DNA of 64,000 nt from Candidatus Bathyarchaeota archaeon (GTDB lineage: Archaea > Thermoproteota > Bathyarchaeia > Bathyarchaeales > UBA233), in contig JANXEP010000010.1 in NCBI GenBank assembly GCA_025057795.1, forward strand, positions 1 through 64,000, given 5' to 3'. Positions 50,522 through 58,863 of this stretch are shown here, in pieces. The position numbers were made by a program, and so were the translations under genes. The notes under the pieces were generated by a model. It searched no databases and was not told where the DNA came from. It saw nothing but the letters and a program-made list of their open reading frames with translations. Positions within the stretch are counted from its first letter, which is position 1; every line of letters begins with the position of its first letter.

Positions 50522-50680
50522 TTACTGCAGTGGAAACTCATGTTCGCATTTGGGGCACTTTGCATATCCACATTGTACCGTTGAAGGGCAGCCGGAGCAT
50601 GCAAAAGCCCTGCCGTAGGATATGTCAAAGGTGAAGCTGCACCTTGGGCAACGGACAATTCTCTTGTTTTGGGGACTCAA
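50522..50680 (-). CDS. Small zinc-ribbon protein
   Basis: TTG 50680 to TAA 50522 encodes 52 residues: R-C-P-R-C-S-F-T-F-D, A-C-S-G-C-P-S-T and C-G-Y-A-K-C-P-K-C-E-H-E-F-P, three cysteine pairs that can form two zinc sites. AGGAA lies directly upstream of the TTG. The overlapping out-of-frame reading 50341-50658 has no such pattern and is a shadow. It is divergent from the TackOD1 gene. Confidence 0.65.
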   Translation of the reverse strand: MSPQNKRIVRCPRCSFTFDISYGRAFACSGCPSTVQCGYAKCPKCEHEFPLQ

Positions 50681-50836
50681 TTCCTATGCCACCGTCCATA
50701 TTTCTCGCGTTTGGACGCGATAACCCTGAGCTTTTCAGCACCTCTCATTGAAGCGTCGAGACCTATAAATTTTATTAGTAAGTTTGTAGCCTTAATGATG
50801 ATAGTGTGGCTGGGACTGTTTAATTAGGGAATATTA

Positions 50837-51823
50837 ATGCTTAAGACTGAAAAGATTGAGCGGGCGGAACTCTACAAGGATAGTAAGGTTCAGGCGTTTT
50901 TAAGCAAGATTTTAAGCGAGGAAATAAAGGAGCTTAAACCAGCCTTTGACCCAAGTTCCGGCTACCGATACCCCATGGTAGAAGCAGTTTTAGGTGAAAC
51001 CCCCCCAGTGGAAAGTTTCTTGACAAGGCTTTATGAGGCCGGTATTCTCGAGAGGAAACTTTACGACAGAGTCATTTTTTGTCCCAGCTGCAACTCGCAG
51101 AACGTTTCCACACACTACTGTTGCCCCTACTGCAAATCCTTCAACATCCAAAGGGGCTCCTTAATCGAGCACGTTAAATGTGGATATATAGGTTTGGAGG
51201 AAAACTTTCGAAAGGGCGGCATGCTTGTCTGCCCCAAATGCAAAAAAGAGCTAAAAAAGCCTGACGCGGAATACCGGAAGGCTGGGATTTGGTGCACATG
51301 CAAGGATTGCGGAAAAAGCTTCGACGTGCCAGTTACTAGGCATTTCTGCCGGAACTGCCACGCTGACTTTACCTTTGAAGAGTTGGAGATGAAAGATGTT
51401 TACGCCTACAGCCTAAACGAAAAGGTTAAGGGTGAAATATCCCTAGGCTGGATTTTCGTCCCACCCATAAGGGAGTTCCTCCTCCGAAACGGCTTTGAAG
51501 TTGAAGCCCCTGCCTTCCTGAAGGGAAGGTCAGGCGCAAACCACATGTTCGACTTGGCGGTCTACCAGAAAGAGAAAAAGGGCGTAACCGTCATAGATCT
51601 GGCAGCCTCAACGGAAGACGTTGTCTCAGAACAACCTGTCATCGCCCTATTCGCCAAAATCTACGATGTTTCTCCGGAAAGCGCCCTGCTGGTGGCTATT
51701 CCAAAACTAAGCGAAAACGGGAACAGAATGGCTCAGCTGTACAACATAAAAGTCGTGGAGGGCAAGGACGCTAAAGAAATAACCCAAGCCCTAAAAGAAA
51801 AATGGTTGAACAAACCAGCCTAA
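50837..51823 (+). CDS. TackOD1-type zinc-domain protein with restriction-endonuclease-like C-terminal domain
   Basis: The 328-residue protein has regularly spaced cysteines (C82/C85, C95/C96/C99, C115, C132/C135, C153/C155/C158, C171/C174), with H-V-K-C-G-Y and H-F-C-R-N-C-H, matching the thaumarchaeal output domain 1 fold. A C-terminal alpha/beta domain (F-E-V-E-A-P-A-F-L, D-L-A-V-Y, V-T-V-I-D-L-A) resembles an inactive PD-(D/E)xK nuclease. Such proteins are thought to signal downstream of sensors and often sit near secretion ATPases. Here it is convergent with a pilus operon, overlapping its last gene by 4 bp. Confidence 0.7.
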   Translation: MLKTEKIERAELYKDSKVQAFLSKILSEEIKELKPAFDPSSGYRYPMVEAVLGETPPVESFLTRLYEAGILERKLYDRVIFCPSCNSQNVSTHYCCPYCKSFNIQRGSLIEHVKCGYIGLEENFRKGGMLVCPKCKKELKKPDAEYRKAGIWCTCKDCGKSFDVPVTRHFCRNCHADFTFEELEMKDVYAYSLNEKVKGEISLGWIFVPPIREFLLRNGFEVEAPAFLKGRSGANHMFDLAVYQKEKKGVTVIDLAASTEDVVSEQPVIALFAKIYDVSPESALLVAIPKLSENGNRMAQLYNIKVVEGKDAKEITQALKEKWLNKPA

Positions 51824-54267
51824 CCGCCTGCAAAAACTGCTATGTTCCCCCTTTCAGTGACAACCTTAACTACAAACGTGTCATTAGGCAAAGACATGTC
51901 TTCCCGAACAATCGTTAAGGTTTCTCCAGAGTTTATGAAAATGTCCACATCGTAGCGTTTATGGGTTGTTGCATTATTAATCCACACAGCCACAATATGG
52001 GTTGTTGAGGCTCCCTCGTTGTTAAAGGTGAAGACTACGCCGTGTTTCAGAACCACTCTAACCGCGAATAAGTCTATGTTGATGGTTGTTGGGGAACCGT
52101 CTGGTCTTTCGTCATGGAAAATGAGCCTTATTGTGCCATTGATTGGGTTAACATAATTTTGCCAGTTGTCTCCCAAATCTAACGCGTAGTCCTTAAAGTG
52201 TCTGGCTGAAGGAAGGTTGCCTACCTCCTCGGACTTTTTGCTTGTCCAGTTGTATGCTTCTAGAATCCAAGATTCCTCAGTATCGCTTGCCTTAAAGCGG
52301 ATGTAAACCTCGATTAAAAATAAGTTCTCGATGGGGTGCCTTGCCAAGTTTAAATCAAAATCTCCGCTGACAGACAGACCGTAGGTTTCGACTCCCCCCT
52401 CAGCCTCAGCCTTCAACTCGATAAAGTCCAACCACAACTCAAACGGCGCCGGAGACGCCTTTACAGCCCTTATCTTTAGCCGCCATAAACTGGTCACGGG
52501 GTCTCTGAAGCTTGTGGGGTTAACCGTTATTGTTTGGCTAAAGGTGACGTCACTTGTTCCCAACACACGGGAGAGATAGCCGTCTCCCCCGCTGGGGTAC
52601 CCTCCCGTCCGGTACAGTTGGAATGTTGCTGTAACGTTATCTGTTGTGCATCTGCCGTCCACAGTCCATGTTAGGCTCACCCAATTTTCAAGGTTGCTGC
52701 CTCCTGTAAATTCCACCTCGACAACCTGTTCTGCGCGTTGCAGCCGTATAGCCACAATGTCAGAATTTTTCACGTAAACAGTCATGGCTGAATTTAGGGT
52801 TCGGTATTTGGTTGCCACGGTGTGGGAGCCATCGTCAAGGGTTATGTTTTGCATGAAAACTTTTGGCACATAGTCATTTGTATCTTGGGGTCTAATTTGC
52901 TGTCTTCCATAAGGTGCGTCGTCCACTGTAAAGGCAGTTTCATAGTCGTAGCTTGTTGAGGAGCCTCGTGTAGTTATGCCGCCCAGAATAAGATAGTCTC
53001 CAGCATTTCCAGAAGGTATATTTAACGCCGCGTAAGTCTGAAGCGTCGTTTGACTGGTCTGTGTCTGTGTCACGTTTGAGGTACTGTAAAACTCGAAAAC
53101 GCCCGTAAGCCTTACTGCCCATAGGCTTATGTACTGCCAGTCTGCACTTGCAGTGGAGTCAATATCCGCTATTTGAAATTTGATGCTGTGCTGACCAGGA
53201 GTAAACTGGCGAACAACAAGCACCGCGAAACAGTGTTCCTCACTAGTGCTGGTGTCCTCGATTCGTGCGTAGCTCCATGTGGGCTCGCCGCCTACTAGGT
53301 ATGGAATGTATTCTGTTCCATTGTCAATGTTCAGCCTAACTGAAACAGAACTTGACGTAGAGTCTGACTCTACCTTTGCGCTTGCCCAAATAAGATAGTA
53401 GCCAACAGTTGAAGGGTTAATCGTTATTTCGTAGGTGTCTCCTTGGTCGTCGCCCCAAACATTATCCATATTTGCCCGTTCAACGCCATCGTAAACGCCT
53501 ACAAATTCAACGTTTGGCAAGTTATCAATTCTTAACGCGTAAATTCTACCCCTCAACGCTGTTGCATTGACACCGGAGCTGGAAACGGAAATTTGCCATT
53601 TAAAAGTGACGTTGTTTCCCGTTCCATTGTAGATGTACGCAAACATTTGAGGCATCACTTCAGTGCTAGCGACGCGTGGGCGGTCGAAATAACCAGCTAG
53701 AGTCGTTGTATCCTGAAGGAACTGAGCCCGTGCTTGCTGCCCCGTGGAAGAACAGTTTAATTCTATGTATCCCAATACAAGGTATTTTGCTTGGTTTTCT
53801 GATGTAAAGTTTAACGATAAGTAATCTGAATACGAGGTTGAGCTAACCGTCTGCGGGGTATCTTTTGACGCGAAATGGTATGTAACGCCGCCTTGGGAGA
53901 CACTGCTGAACTTAATGTAACTGCCATTGTTGTTCTGCAGGTAGGATATGATGCCTGAAACATATTGGCCGCTTATAATAAAGTAGTTATTTGGATAAAA
54001 ATTCCATTGATCTCCAGCCGCTCTCTCCTCTGTGAAGGTTCCAATGAGATTGTTGTTCTCCAGCCACAAGGAATTGCGTTCCACATTTTCCATCCTTAGG
54101 TTTTCTTGGGTTTTTTCCCAGTCGAACTGGCTCATCTGATAGCTCCATAGTACCACGTTTGCCACTATTATTGTGACCAGAACTAGGCTAAGCATCACTA
54201 CTAGCACGTTGCTTATGCCGCGTTTTCCGCTTTTAAATCGCCTAAGGCGCCTTATAATAGCCCCCAA
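51820..54267 (-). CDS. Very large pilin-like surface protein with archaeal class III signal peptide
   Basis: After a basic N-terminus comes G-K-R-G-I-S-N-V-L-V-V-M-L-S-L-V-L, a prepilin-type cleavage site before a hydrophobic helix. The rest (about 780 residues) is extracellular beta-rich sequence with roughly three repeated modules containing Y-L-I-x-[AG] and a late A-V-R-L-like strand, and about 14 N-x-S/T sequons. TTG 54267 is preferred because GAGGGG lies upstream; TTG 54291 is the longer alternative. It is the last gene of the pilus operon. A pilus-tip or cell-surface adhesin is likely. Length far exceeds ordinary pilins. Confidence 0.7.
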   Translation of the reverse strand: MGAIIRRLRRFKSGKRGISNVLVVMLSLVLVTIIVANVVLWSYQMSQFDWEKTQENLRMENVERNSLWLENNNLIGTFTEERAAGDQWNFYPNNYFIISGQYVSGIISYLQNNNGSYIKFSSVSQGGVTYHFASKDTPQTVSSTSYSDYLSLNFTSENQAKYLVLGYIELNCSSTGQQARAQFLQDTTTLAGYFDRPRVASTEVMPQMFAYIYNGTGNNVTFKWQISVSSSGVNATALRGRIYALRIDNLPNVEFVGVYDGVERANMDNVWGDDQGDTYEITINPSTVGYYLIWASAKVESDSTSSSVSVRLNIDNGTEYIPYLVGGEPTWSYARIEDTSTSEEHCFAVLVVRQFTPGQHSIKFQIADIDSTASADWQYISLWAVRLTGVFEFYSTSNVTQTQTSQTTLQTYAALNIPSGNAGDYLILGGITTRGSSTSYDYETAFTVDDAPYGRQQIRPQDTNDYVPKVFMQNITLDDGSHTVATKYRTLNSAMTVYVKNSDIVAIRLQRAEQVVEVEFTGGSNLENWVSLTWTVDGRCTTDNVTATFQLYRTGGYPSGGDGYLSRVLGTSDVTFSQTITVNPTSFRDPVTSLWRLKIRAVKASPAPFELWLDFIELKAEAEGGVETYGLSVSGDFDLNLARHPIENLFLIEVYIRFKASDTEESWILEAYNWTSKKSEEVGNLPSARHFKDYALDLGDNWQNYVNPINGTIRLIFHDERPDGSPTTINIDLFAVRVVLKHGVVFTFNNEGASTTHIVAVWINNATTHKRYDVDIFINSGETLTIVREDMSLPNDTFVVKVVTERGNIAVFAGG

Positions 54268-54661
54268 CTTGGGTTCCCCTCGAGGTAACAATTTTTATGT
54301 GGTATGGGCGGCCGGAAACCCAGTTATAAGGGATGTGAAGCCAACCGTGTTCGCCTACATCCAACCTAAGCGTGGATGATGGCTGGCGGGTGTTGTTTAT
54401 GTATACGGCTGATATTTGCATTTCCACTTTGCCTATGTTGCGTACGTAAACGCTTATTTGGTTGGGGTTTCTGAACCAGACGTCCTCTATGATTAGGCGT
54501 TCCCCCATGGTTTCCCTGAGGTTTGTTGTGATGACGTATGTGGCTGTAGCGGCTATGGACATGGCGGCTACCGCCACAACCATAAGCAGAAGATTGCTGA
54601 GGACCGGCGTTATAGCCCGCCCATCGCAGAAAAACCTCAAAAACCGCCGCTTTTCCGCCAA
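54242..54661 (-). CDS. Archaeal type IV pilin
   Basis: The 139-residue protein has a positively charged start, G-R-A-I-T-P-V-L-S-N-L-L-L-M-V-V-A-V-A, the class III signal and assembly helix, then a small beta domain with an N-N-T sequon. An archaeal prepilin peptidase, not in this window, would cut it. It follows the membrane platform genes and precedes the large pilin-like gene in one operon. Confidence 0.8.
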   Translation of the reverse strand: MAEKRRFLRFFCDGRAITPVLSNLLLMVVAVAAMSIAATATYVITTNLRETMGERLIIEDVWFRNPNQISVYVRNIGKVEMQISAVYINNTRQPSSTLRLDVGEHGWLHIPYNWVSGRPYHIKIVTSRGTQVGGYYKAP

Positions 54662-54673
54662 GCTTCTCCCCCC

Positions 54674-55495
54674 TCAAATGAAGAATTTAAGGGCTAGATA
54701 CCCCGAAAGCATCAACACCAAACTATGCTTTAAGCCGGCGCTCACCGTGCCTTCACCCATTTTACCCGCGATTAAACCGCCGAAAAAGGCTTGAATCGTT
54801 GTCATGTGAAAGAAGAGGCGTTGAACCTCCTCCGGCGCCATTAAGGCTGCTCCCAAAAGCGGTAAGCCTCCAACGTCCACGAAGAAAGCCTTAAAGAGTA
54901 TTACGATGGTGAATATGAAGACGAAGAAGGCCACATACAATATTGCGATGTAAGGTCTTGTCTTGTTTCGGCGTTCCCTATGAAGCATAAGCGTGGACTG
55001 AACGAACTTTCCCATGGGGTCAAAAACCTTCTCCACGCGCCCCCCAGAACGGTTAGCCTCAATTATTAGGGGGACGGTTCTCTGCACAAGTACAGTGTCC
55101 ACACGTTTTGCAAAGGCTATTAAGGCGTCTTCAAGGGTCATACCCCAAGAAATTTGGTTGTTCATCCTCCTCAACTCGGCGGTCAGCGGTCCATAATCCC
55201 TTTTCGCAGCCTCTTCAAGGGCGCGGGGCAAAGTCATGCCTGTTTCCTGCGCTTGAACTATGCTTCTGAAAAGGTCTGGCAGATGCTCGTCCACAGCTCT
55301 CTTCCAACGGTAATCCACATAGTTCAAAACCGCGGGAGGAGTAAAGGCGGCTATAACAGCGAAGAAAACGAACTCGTCGAAGGCTGGGGTTCCCCAAGCC
55401 TCAAAATAGCCGAAAACTATTATGGAGAGGGCTAAAAGGGCCGAGGTGATCCACGCGATCTTCTTGAAGGATTTTCCCACTTTCGGCATTTTCAT
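54674..55495 (-). CDS. Type II/IV secretion platform protein (T2SSF domain), TadC-like
   Basis: The 273-residue protein has two N-terminal helices, a cytosolic T2SSF domain (L-P-D-L-F-R-S-I-V-Q-A-Q-E-T-G-M-T-L near residues 73-90, then W-G-M-T-L-E-D-A-L-I-A-F-A) and three C-terminal helices. With the neighbouring 309-residue paralogue it forms the inner-membrane platform for pilus assembly. Splitting the platform into two single-domain proteins resembles Tad systems rather than the one-piece archaeal FlaJ. Confidence 0.85.
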   Translation of the reverse strand: MKMPKVGKSFKKIAWITSALLALSIIVFGYFEAWGTPAFDEFVFFAVIAAFTPPAVLNYVDYRWKRAVDEHLPDLFRSIVQAQETGMTLPRALEEAAKRDYGPLTAELRRMNNQISWGMTLEDALIAFAKRVDTVLVQRTVPLIIEANRSGGRVEKVFDPMGKFVQSTLMLHRERRNKTRPYIAILYVAFFVFIFTIVILFKAFFVDVGGLPLLGAALMAPEEVQRLFFHMTTIQAFFGGLIAGKMGEGTVSAGLKHSLVLMLSGYLALKFFI

Positions 55496-56425
55496 CTACC
55501 ATTTAGGCGAAATCGCGTCTAGGATTATGAGGAACATTATGGAGCCAATCGGAATCCCAACGTAGGTGAGTATGTTGAGCAGAAGGTCTGGGGTCAAGAA
55601 CCATATGGTGCCGCCGCCCATCATGGCCATAACCGCGAGCATAATCACTAAAAGGAGGGGTCCGGTGACAAGCATGGCCACGTAGAACTCTGCAAGAGTC
55701 GACAGGGTGTCTGAAAACCTTTGTAAACTCATCCTCTTAAGCTTCATGTACTGTCTAGATTTTTCCCTCAAATATGCGGATAGGCTGCTTCCAGAATGAA
55801 TCGTCGCGATAAGCCCCTCTATCATCTCACGGAATCTTTCTGAAGGCGTGTGTTTGGAGGTACGCTCCAACGCGGAAATTATGTCTAATCCGAAAAGGTT
55901 TACGTTGCGAATAACGTTTTTCGCCTCTTCTGAAATAGCCAAGGGGATGGGTAGATTTGAAAGGGATTGGAAAATTTTCTCAGGCGAAACTCCTGCGCTT
56001 GCAAGGATAGCCATGTAACCGCTTGTGAAGGCTAACTCGTCTTCGATGTTTCGCCTATGCTTGTCAGCGCGGTAAACTGGGTAAACGTAAAAGCCTACAA
56101 CCGAAAAAGCTGTTGAAAAGAGGCTTCCGCCTACACCGAAAAGCACTGCGGGGAAAAGGGGCACGTGGAAAATGTAAAATAACGCGGACGGGACGACAGC
56201 AAGGGTTAAAAGCGCAACTAGAACTGTAGAGAAAACTGCTAGGCTAACGTAAACCTTGAAATTGGTTTTAAGCCCAGCCCTATCTAAGTGCAAGTCTAAA
56301 TCTTTAAAAAGAGGTAGAAGCGAGGCAATCCTCTTGCCAAGAAGTCTGTAGGCTAGGGATTCCAGCCGCTCAGCCATTGTGAACTTAGACTTTTCCTGCT
56401 GCAGCTTCCCTTGTCTGCTTTTCAT
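55496..56425 (-). CDS. Type II/IV secretion platform protein (T2SSF domain), TadB-like
   Basis: The 309-residue paralogue has hydrophobic segments at about 63-120, a T2SSF domain containing L-A-S-A-G-V-S-P-E-K-I-F-Q-S-L and I-H-S-G-S-S-L-S-A-Y-L, and C-terminal helices from about 235. It directly abuts the 54674-55495 gene (its stop is next to that gene's ATG) and overlaps the ATPase gene by 4 bp. It carries the pilus assembly platform with its partner. Confidence 0.85.
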   Translation of the reverse strand: MKSRQGKLQQEKSKFTMAERLESLAYRLLGKRIASLLPLFKDLDLHLDRAGLKTNFKVYVSLAVFSTVLVALLTLAVVPSALFYIFHVPLFPAVLFGVGGSLFSTAFSVVGFYVYPVYRADKHRRNIEDELAFTSGYMAILASAGVSPEKIFQSLSNLPIPLAISEEAKNVIRNVNLFGLDIISALERTSKHTPSERFREMIEGLIATIHSGSSLSAYLREKSRQYMKLKRMSLQRFSDTLSTLAEFYVAMLVTGPLLLVIMLAVMAMMGGGTIWFLTPDLLLNILTYVGIPIGSIMFLIILDAISPKW

Positions 56426-57969
56426 TTTAGCTCTATCCTCGCCCTCTGGAAGACCCGGTCAGGATTAGCATAATAGTCGCGGATTACACTCGCCACGTCA
56501 GTGTAGCGGCGGATGCCCTTATGGACCATCCACTCCAGAACGGTTTTTCTGCGCTGGAGTTCCCGTTGGACATCTTCCTTGCTTAAGTCCAACCTTTTCA
56601 TATGCTTTTCAAGGAGGCTGCTCGGCTCAAGATACTCGAACTTGTCCTCCTTTGGTTTCCAGCGGAAAACCTCTTTTGTGACAATCTCCTTAGTGGCCTG
56701 GTCGAACCTGCTGATTTCCGCCGTCGTCATAACTCTTCTGGCGGGTTTTCCCTCAATCTCTGTTCTCGTCATAACCATTATAACGTCGGTCATGGCTATG
56801 AGGGGTCTGGGAATATTCATGGGTTCGGATTCAAGGCGGTTTATAACGGATTCCACGGATTCAGCGTGGATTGTGCACATTCCCAGATGCCCCGTTGCCA
56901 TGGCTTGAAAAAGCGTGTAAGCTTCTTCGCCTCTAATCTCCCCTACAATAATGTAGTCAGGCCTCTGCCTCACAGCAGCCTTCAAAAGGTCGAAGAGGGT
57001 TATGCTGCTCGCGCTGTCCTCACGTCCAAAGCTTAGCCGTACAACTGATGGAATCCAGTTTTCATGGGGTAGGTTAAGCTCCTGCGTGTCCTCAACGCTC
57101 ACTATTTTCATTTCCGGCTTTATAAACATGGAAAGACAGTTCAGCATAGTCGTCTTTCCGCAGGCTATGCCCCCCGCCACCAGAACCGACGCCCTGTTCT
57201 CAATCACGTACCATAGGTAAGCAGCCATCTTGGAGGAAAGCGTGTTGAAGGATATGAGGTCTGAGATGGTTAGGGGGTCAACCCTGAAACGGCGGATTGT
57301 AAGCGTTGAGCCCCTACGGGTTACCTCATTGCCATAGGTCATCTGTATGCGGCTGCCGTCTGGGAGGGAGGCATCCAGAATTGGAGAAGCTATTGAAATG
57401 TTTTTTCCGGCTAGGTATGCCATGCGAACTATGAGGCTGTTCAGTTCAGCCTCGTCTTCGAAGATTATGTTTGTGGGGAGGGACTCGTAAACTCTGTGCC
57501 AGACGTATACGGGTATGTTTACGCCGTCGGCGGAAATATCCTCGATAAGATGGTCCTTCATCAAGGGGTCCAGTTTCCCATAGCCGATGAAATCCCTTAT
57601 CACATAATAGAGGAGCTTGTCAACGGATTCCTGGGGGATTTTTAGGCGATATTTCTTTATTATTTCAGCTGTTTTTTTCTGTAAATAGTTTTTAGCCTTC
57701 TCTTTCGTTTCTATTTCTTTGAGGTTTACGTCTATTTCCTCCATGAGCAGGGTTTTTATTTCCTTCAACAGTTCTTCTTCTTCCAGTTGCAGTGTGGGTT
57801 CTATGACATCGTAGACAATTCTCTGCGTATCTGGGTCTTTGACTATTGCCGCGTATACGTATGGCTCCTCTATGGGGTAAACTTCTCTGAAGACAGCTGT
57901 CTTTCTTTCTTTTGCCTCAATTACTGCCCCTACTTCCGTTTCCTCTGTGCTTTTCTGGGTTTTCGTCAT
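56422..57969 (-). CDS. Pilus assembly ATPase (GspE/FlaI-type)
   Basis: The 515-residue ATPase has Walker A G-G-I-A-C-G-K-T-T-M near residues 264-273, the Asp-box and His-box region R-Q-R-P-D-Y-I-I-V-G-E-I-R-G-E-E and A-T-G-H-L-G-M-C-T-I-H-A-E. It powers the assembly of the pilins encoded downstream. Promoter at 58009-58020. No cytosolic regulators and no prepilin peptidase are in the operon. Confidence 0.92.
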   Translation of the reverse strand: MTKTQKSTEETEVGAVIEAKERKTAVFREVYPIEEPYVYAAIVKDPDTQRIVYDVIEPTLQLEEEELLKEIKTLLMEEIDVNLKEIETKEKAKNYLQKKTAEIIKKYRLKIPQESVDKLLYYVIRDFIGYGKLDPLMKDHLIEDISADGVNIPVYVWHRVYESLPTNIIFEDEAELNSLIVRMAYLAGKNISIASPILDASLPDGSRIQMTYGNEVTRRGSTLTIRRFRVDPLTISDLISFNTLSSKMAAYLWYVIENRASVLVAGGIACGKTTMLNCLSMFIKPEMKIVSVEDTQELNLPHENWIPSVVRLSFGREDSASSITLFDLLKAAVRQRPDYIIVGEIRGEEAYTLFQAMATGHLGMCTIHAESVESVINRLESEPMNIPRPLIAMTDVIMVMTRTEIEGKPARRVMTTAEISRFDQATKEIVTKEVFRWKPKEDKFEYLEPSSLLEKHMKRLDLSKEDVQRELQRRKTVLEWMVHKGIRRYTDVASVIRDYYANPDRVFQRARIELK

Positions 57970-58008
57970 CCATTTTCCCTTTCAGTTTTGCGGGGGTTCG
58001 TGAGAAAG

Positions 58009-58020
58009 TATAATATCGCG
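58009..58020 (-). promoter_or_regulatory. Promoter of the pilus operon
   Basis: The minus strand has ATATTATA (58009-58016) about 40 bases before ATG 57969, and AAAGGG just before that start codon. Confidence 0.5.
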
Positions 58021-58108
58021 AGTCTTAATAAGCTCTATGAATGTTTAATACTTACAAGCTTTAAAACCTAACGCACAAGAAGACGCTTAAAATTGGGAGA
58101 AGATTTTC

Positions 58109-58186
58109 CTACTTGTACCTTGCCCTTCTCTTCTGCCTCTTCTTTTTCTGCCGACGCATCCTTTTCTTTTTCCATTTAGCCCGTAT
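58109..58186 (-). CDS. rpl41e: Ribosomal protein eL41, apparent ATA start
   Basis: Minus-strand codons from ATA 58184-58186 to TAG 58109-58111 give 25 residues, x-R-A-K-W-K-K-K-R-M-R-R-Q-K-K-K-R followed by Q-K-R-R-A-R-Y-K. This is the eL41 sequence seen in archaea and eukaryotes, where the first residue is Met. Here that codon is ATA, and an in-frame TAA two codons upstream rules out any longer ATG/GTG/TTG start. The only internal ATG would drop the conserved R-A-K-W. A weak GGGG-rich site lies upstream. It is 21 bp after the hexuloisomerase stop. Confidence 0.85.
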   Translation of the reverse strand: MRAKWKKKRMRRQKKKRQKRRARYK

Positions 58187-58207
58187 TATTTACACGCCCC
58201 AAACAGC

Positions 58208-58807
58208 CTATTCTATTGTTGCATGTCTGCGCCTTAAATCTTCCTCGGTGCGGCCAATGCGGTGCATAAGCTCCACAATAAGCCCGTCCAAAAAAACCAT
58301 GCAGTTGTTTTCAAAAATGCTTCCCAGAGGGGTTAGGGGTTCCTTTTCACCCATGAGCTGTCTGGCAAGGTAATCCTCTTCTTTGGGCCAACCAGACTTG
58401 GTTCTTCCCTTTATGGTTACGACGAGGTCTGCTATTTGGCCCAGCGGAGATTCCGGAAATGAGGTTATGGCAACAACCGTCGCTCCTATTTCCTTCGCAG
58501 CTGAGCTTGCCGTTAAAACCATTTTCGTGGTGCCCGTTCCCGAAATGGCTATTAGCACGTCTCCCTTCTCCGCCGCAGGCGTAATGGTTTCGCCTAAAAA
58601 GTAGACATTAAAGCTTAAATTCATAAGGCGAAGAGCGAAGGCTCTGCCGACGAAGCCGCTTCGTCCCATGCCTACAACAAAAATTTTTTTGCTTTTTGCC
58701 TCTAGCAGAAGCTGGATGAAACGTTCAACCTCCTCTGGGTTAAGCTCTTCAATGGAGCTTTTAATGCCTGAAACAATTTCCTCCGCCGCAGCCTTTAACC
58801 ATCTCAA
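58208..58807 (-). CDS. hxlB: 6-phospho-3-hexuloisomerase (SIS domain)
   Basis: The 199-residue SIS protein has G-M-G-R-S-G-F-V-G-R-A-F-A near residue 45, I-A-I-S-G-T-G-T-T and T-S-F-P-E-S-P-L-G-Q-I-A-D-L, the pattern of HxlB. It interconverts hexulose-6-phosphate and fructose-6-phosphate; in archaea the reverse path makes ribulose-5-phosphate. HxlA is not adjacent. TTG start with GGGAG about 10 bases upstream. eL41 follows. Confidence 0.9.
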   Translation of the reverse strand: MRWLKAAAEEIVSGIKSSIEELNPEEVERFIQLLLEAKSKKIFVVGMGRSGFVGRAFALRLMNLSFNVYFLGETITPAAEKGDVLIAISGTGTTKMVLTASSAAKEIGATVVAITSFPESPLGQIADLVVTIKGRTKSGWPKEEDYLARQLMGEKEPLTPLGSIFENNCMVFLDGLIVELMHRIGRTEEDLRRRHATIE

Positions 58808-58863
58808 GCTCTTCTACTCCCGGAAAACCCATTACATGGGTGACTAAATTAAAAGTCTTGCGG

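Noticed and set aside
50341..50658. 105-residue minus-strand reading frame
   Set aside because: Out of frame with the cysteine-patterned zinc-ribbon gene at 50522-50680 and overlaps the membrane protein start; no family-like sequence.
58068..58175. Acidic 35-residue reading frame on the minus strand starting ATG 58173-58175
   Set aside because: It overlaps eL41 in another frame; the conserved eL41 sequence shows which frame is used.
58113..58373. Plus-strand reading frame over eL41 and the hexuloisomerase end
   Set aside because: Antisense shadow of two recognised genes.
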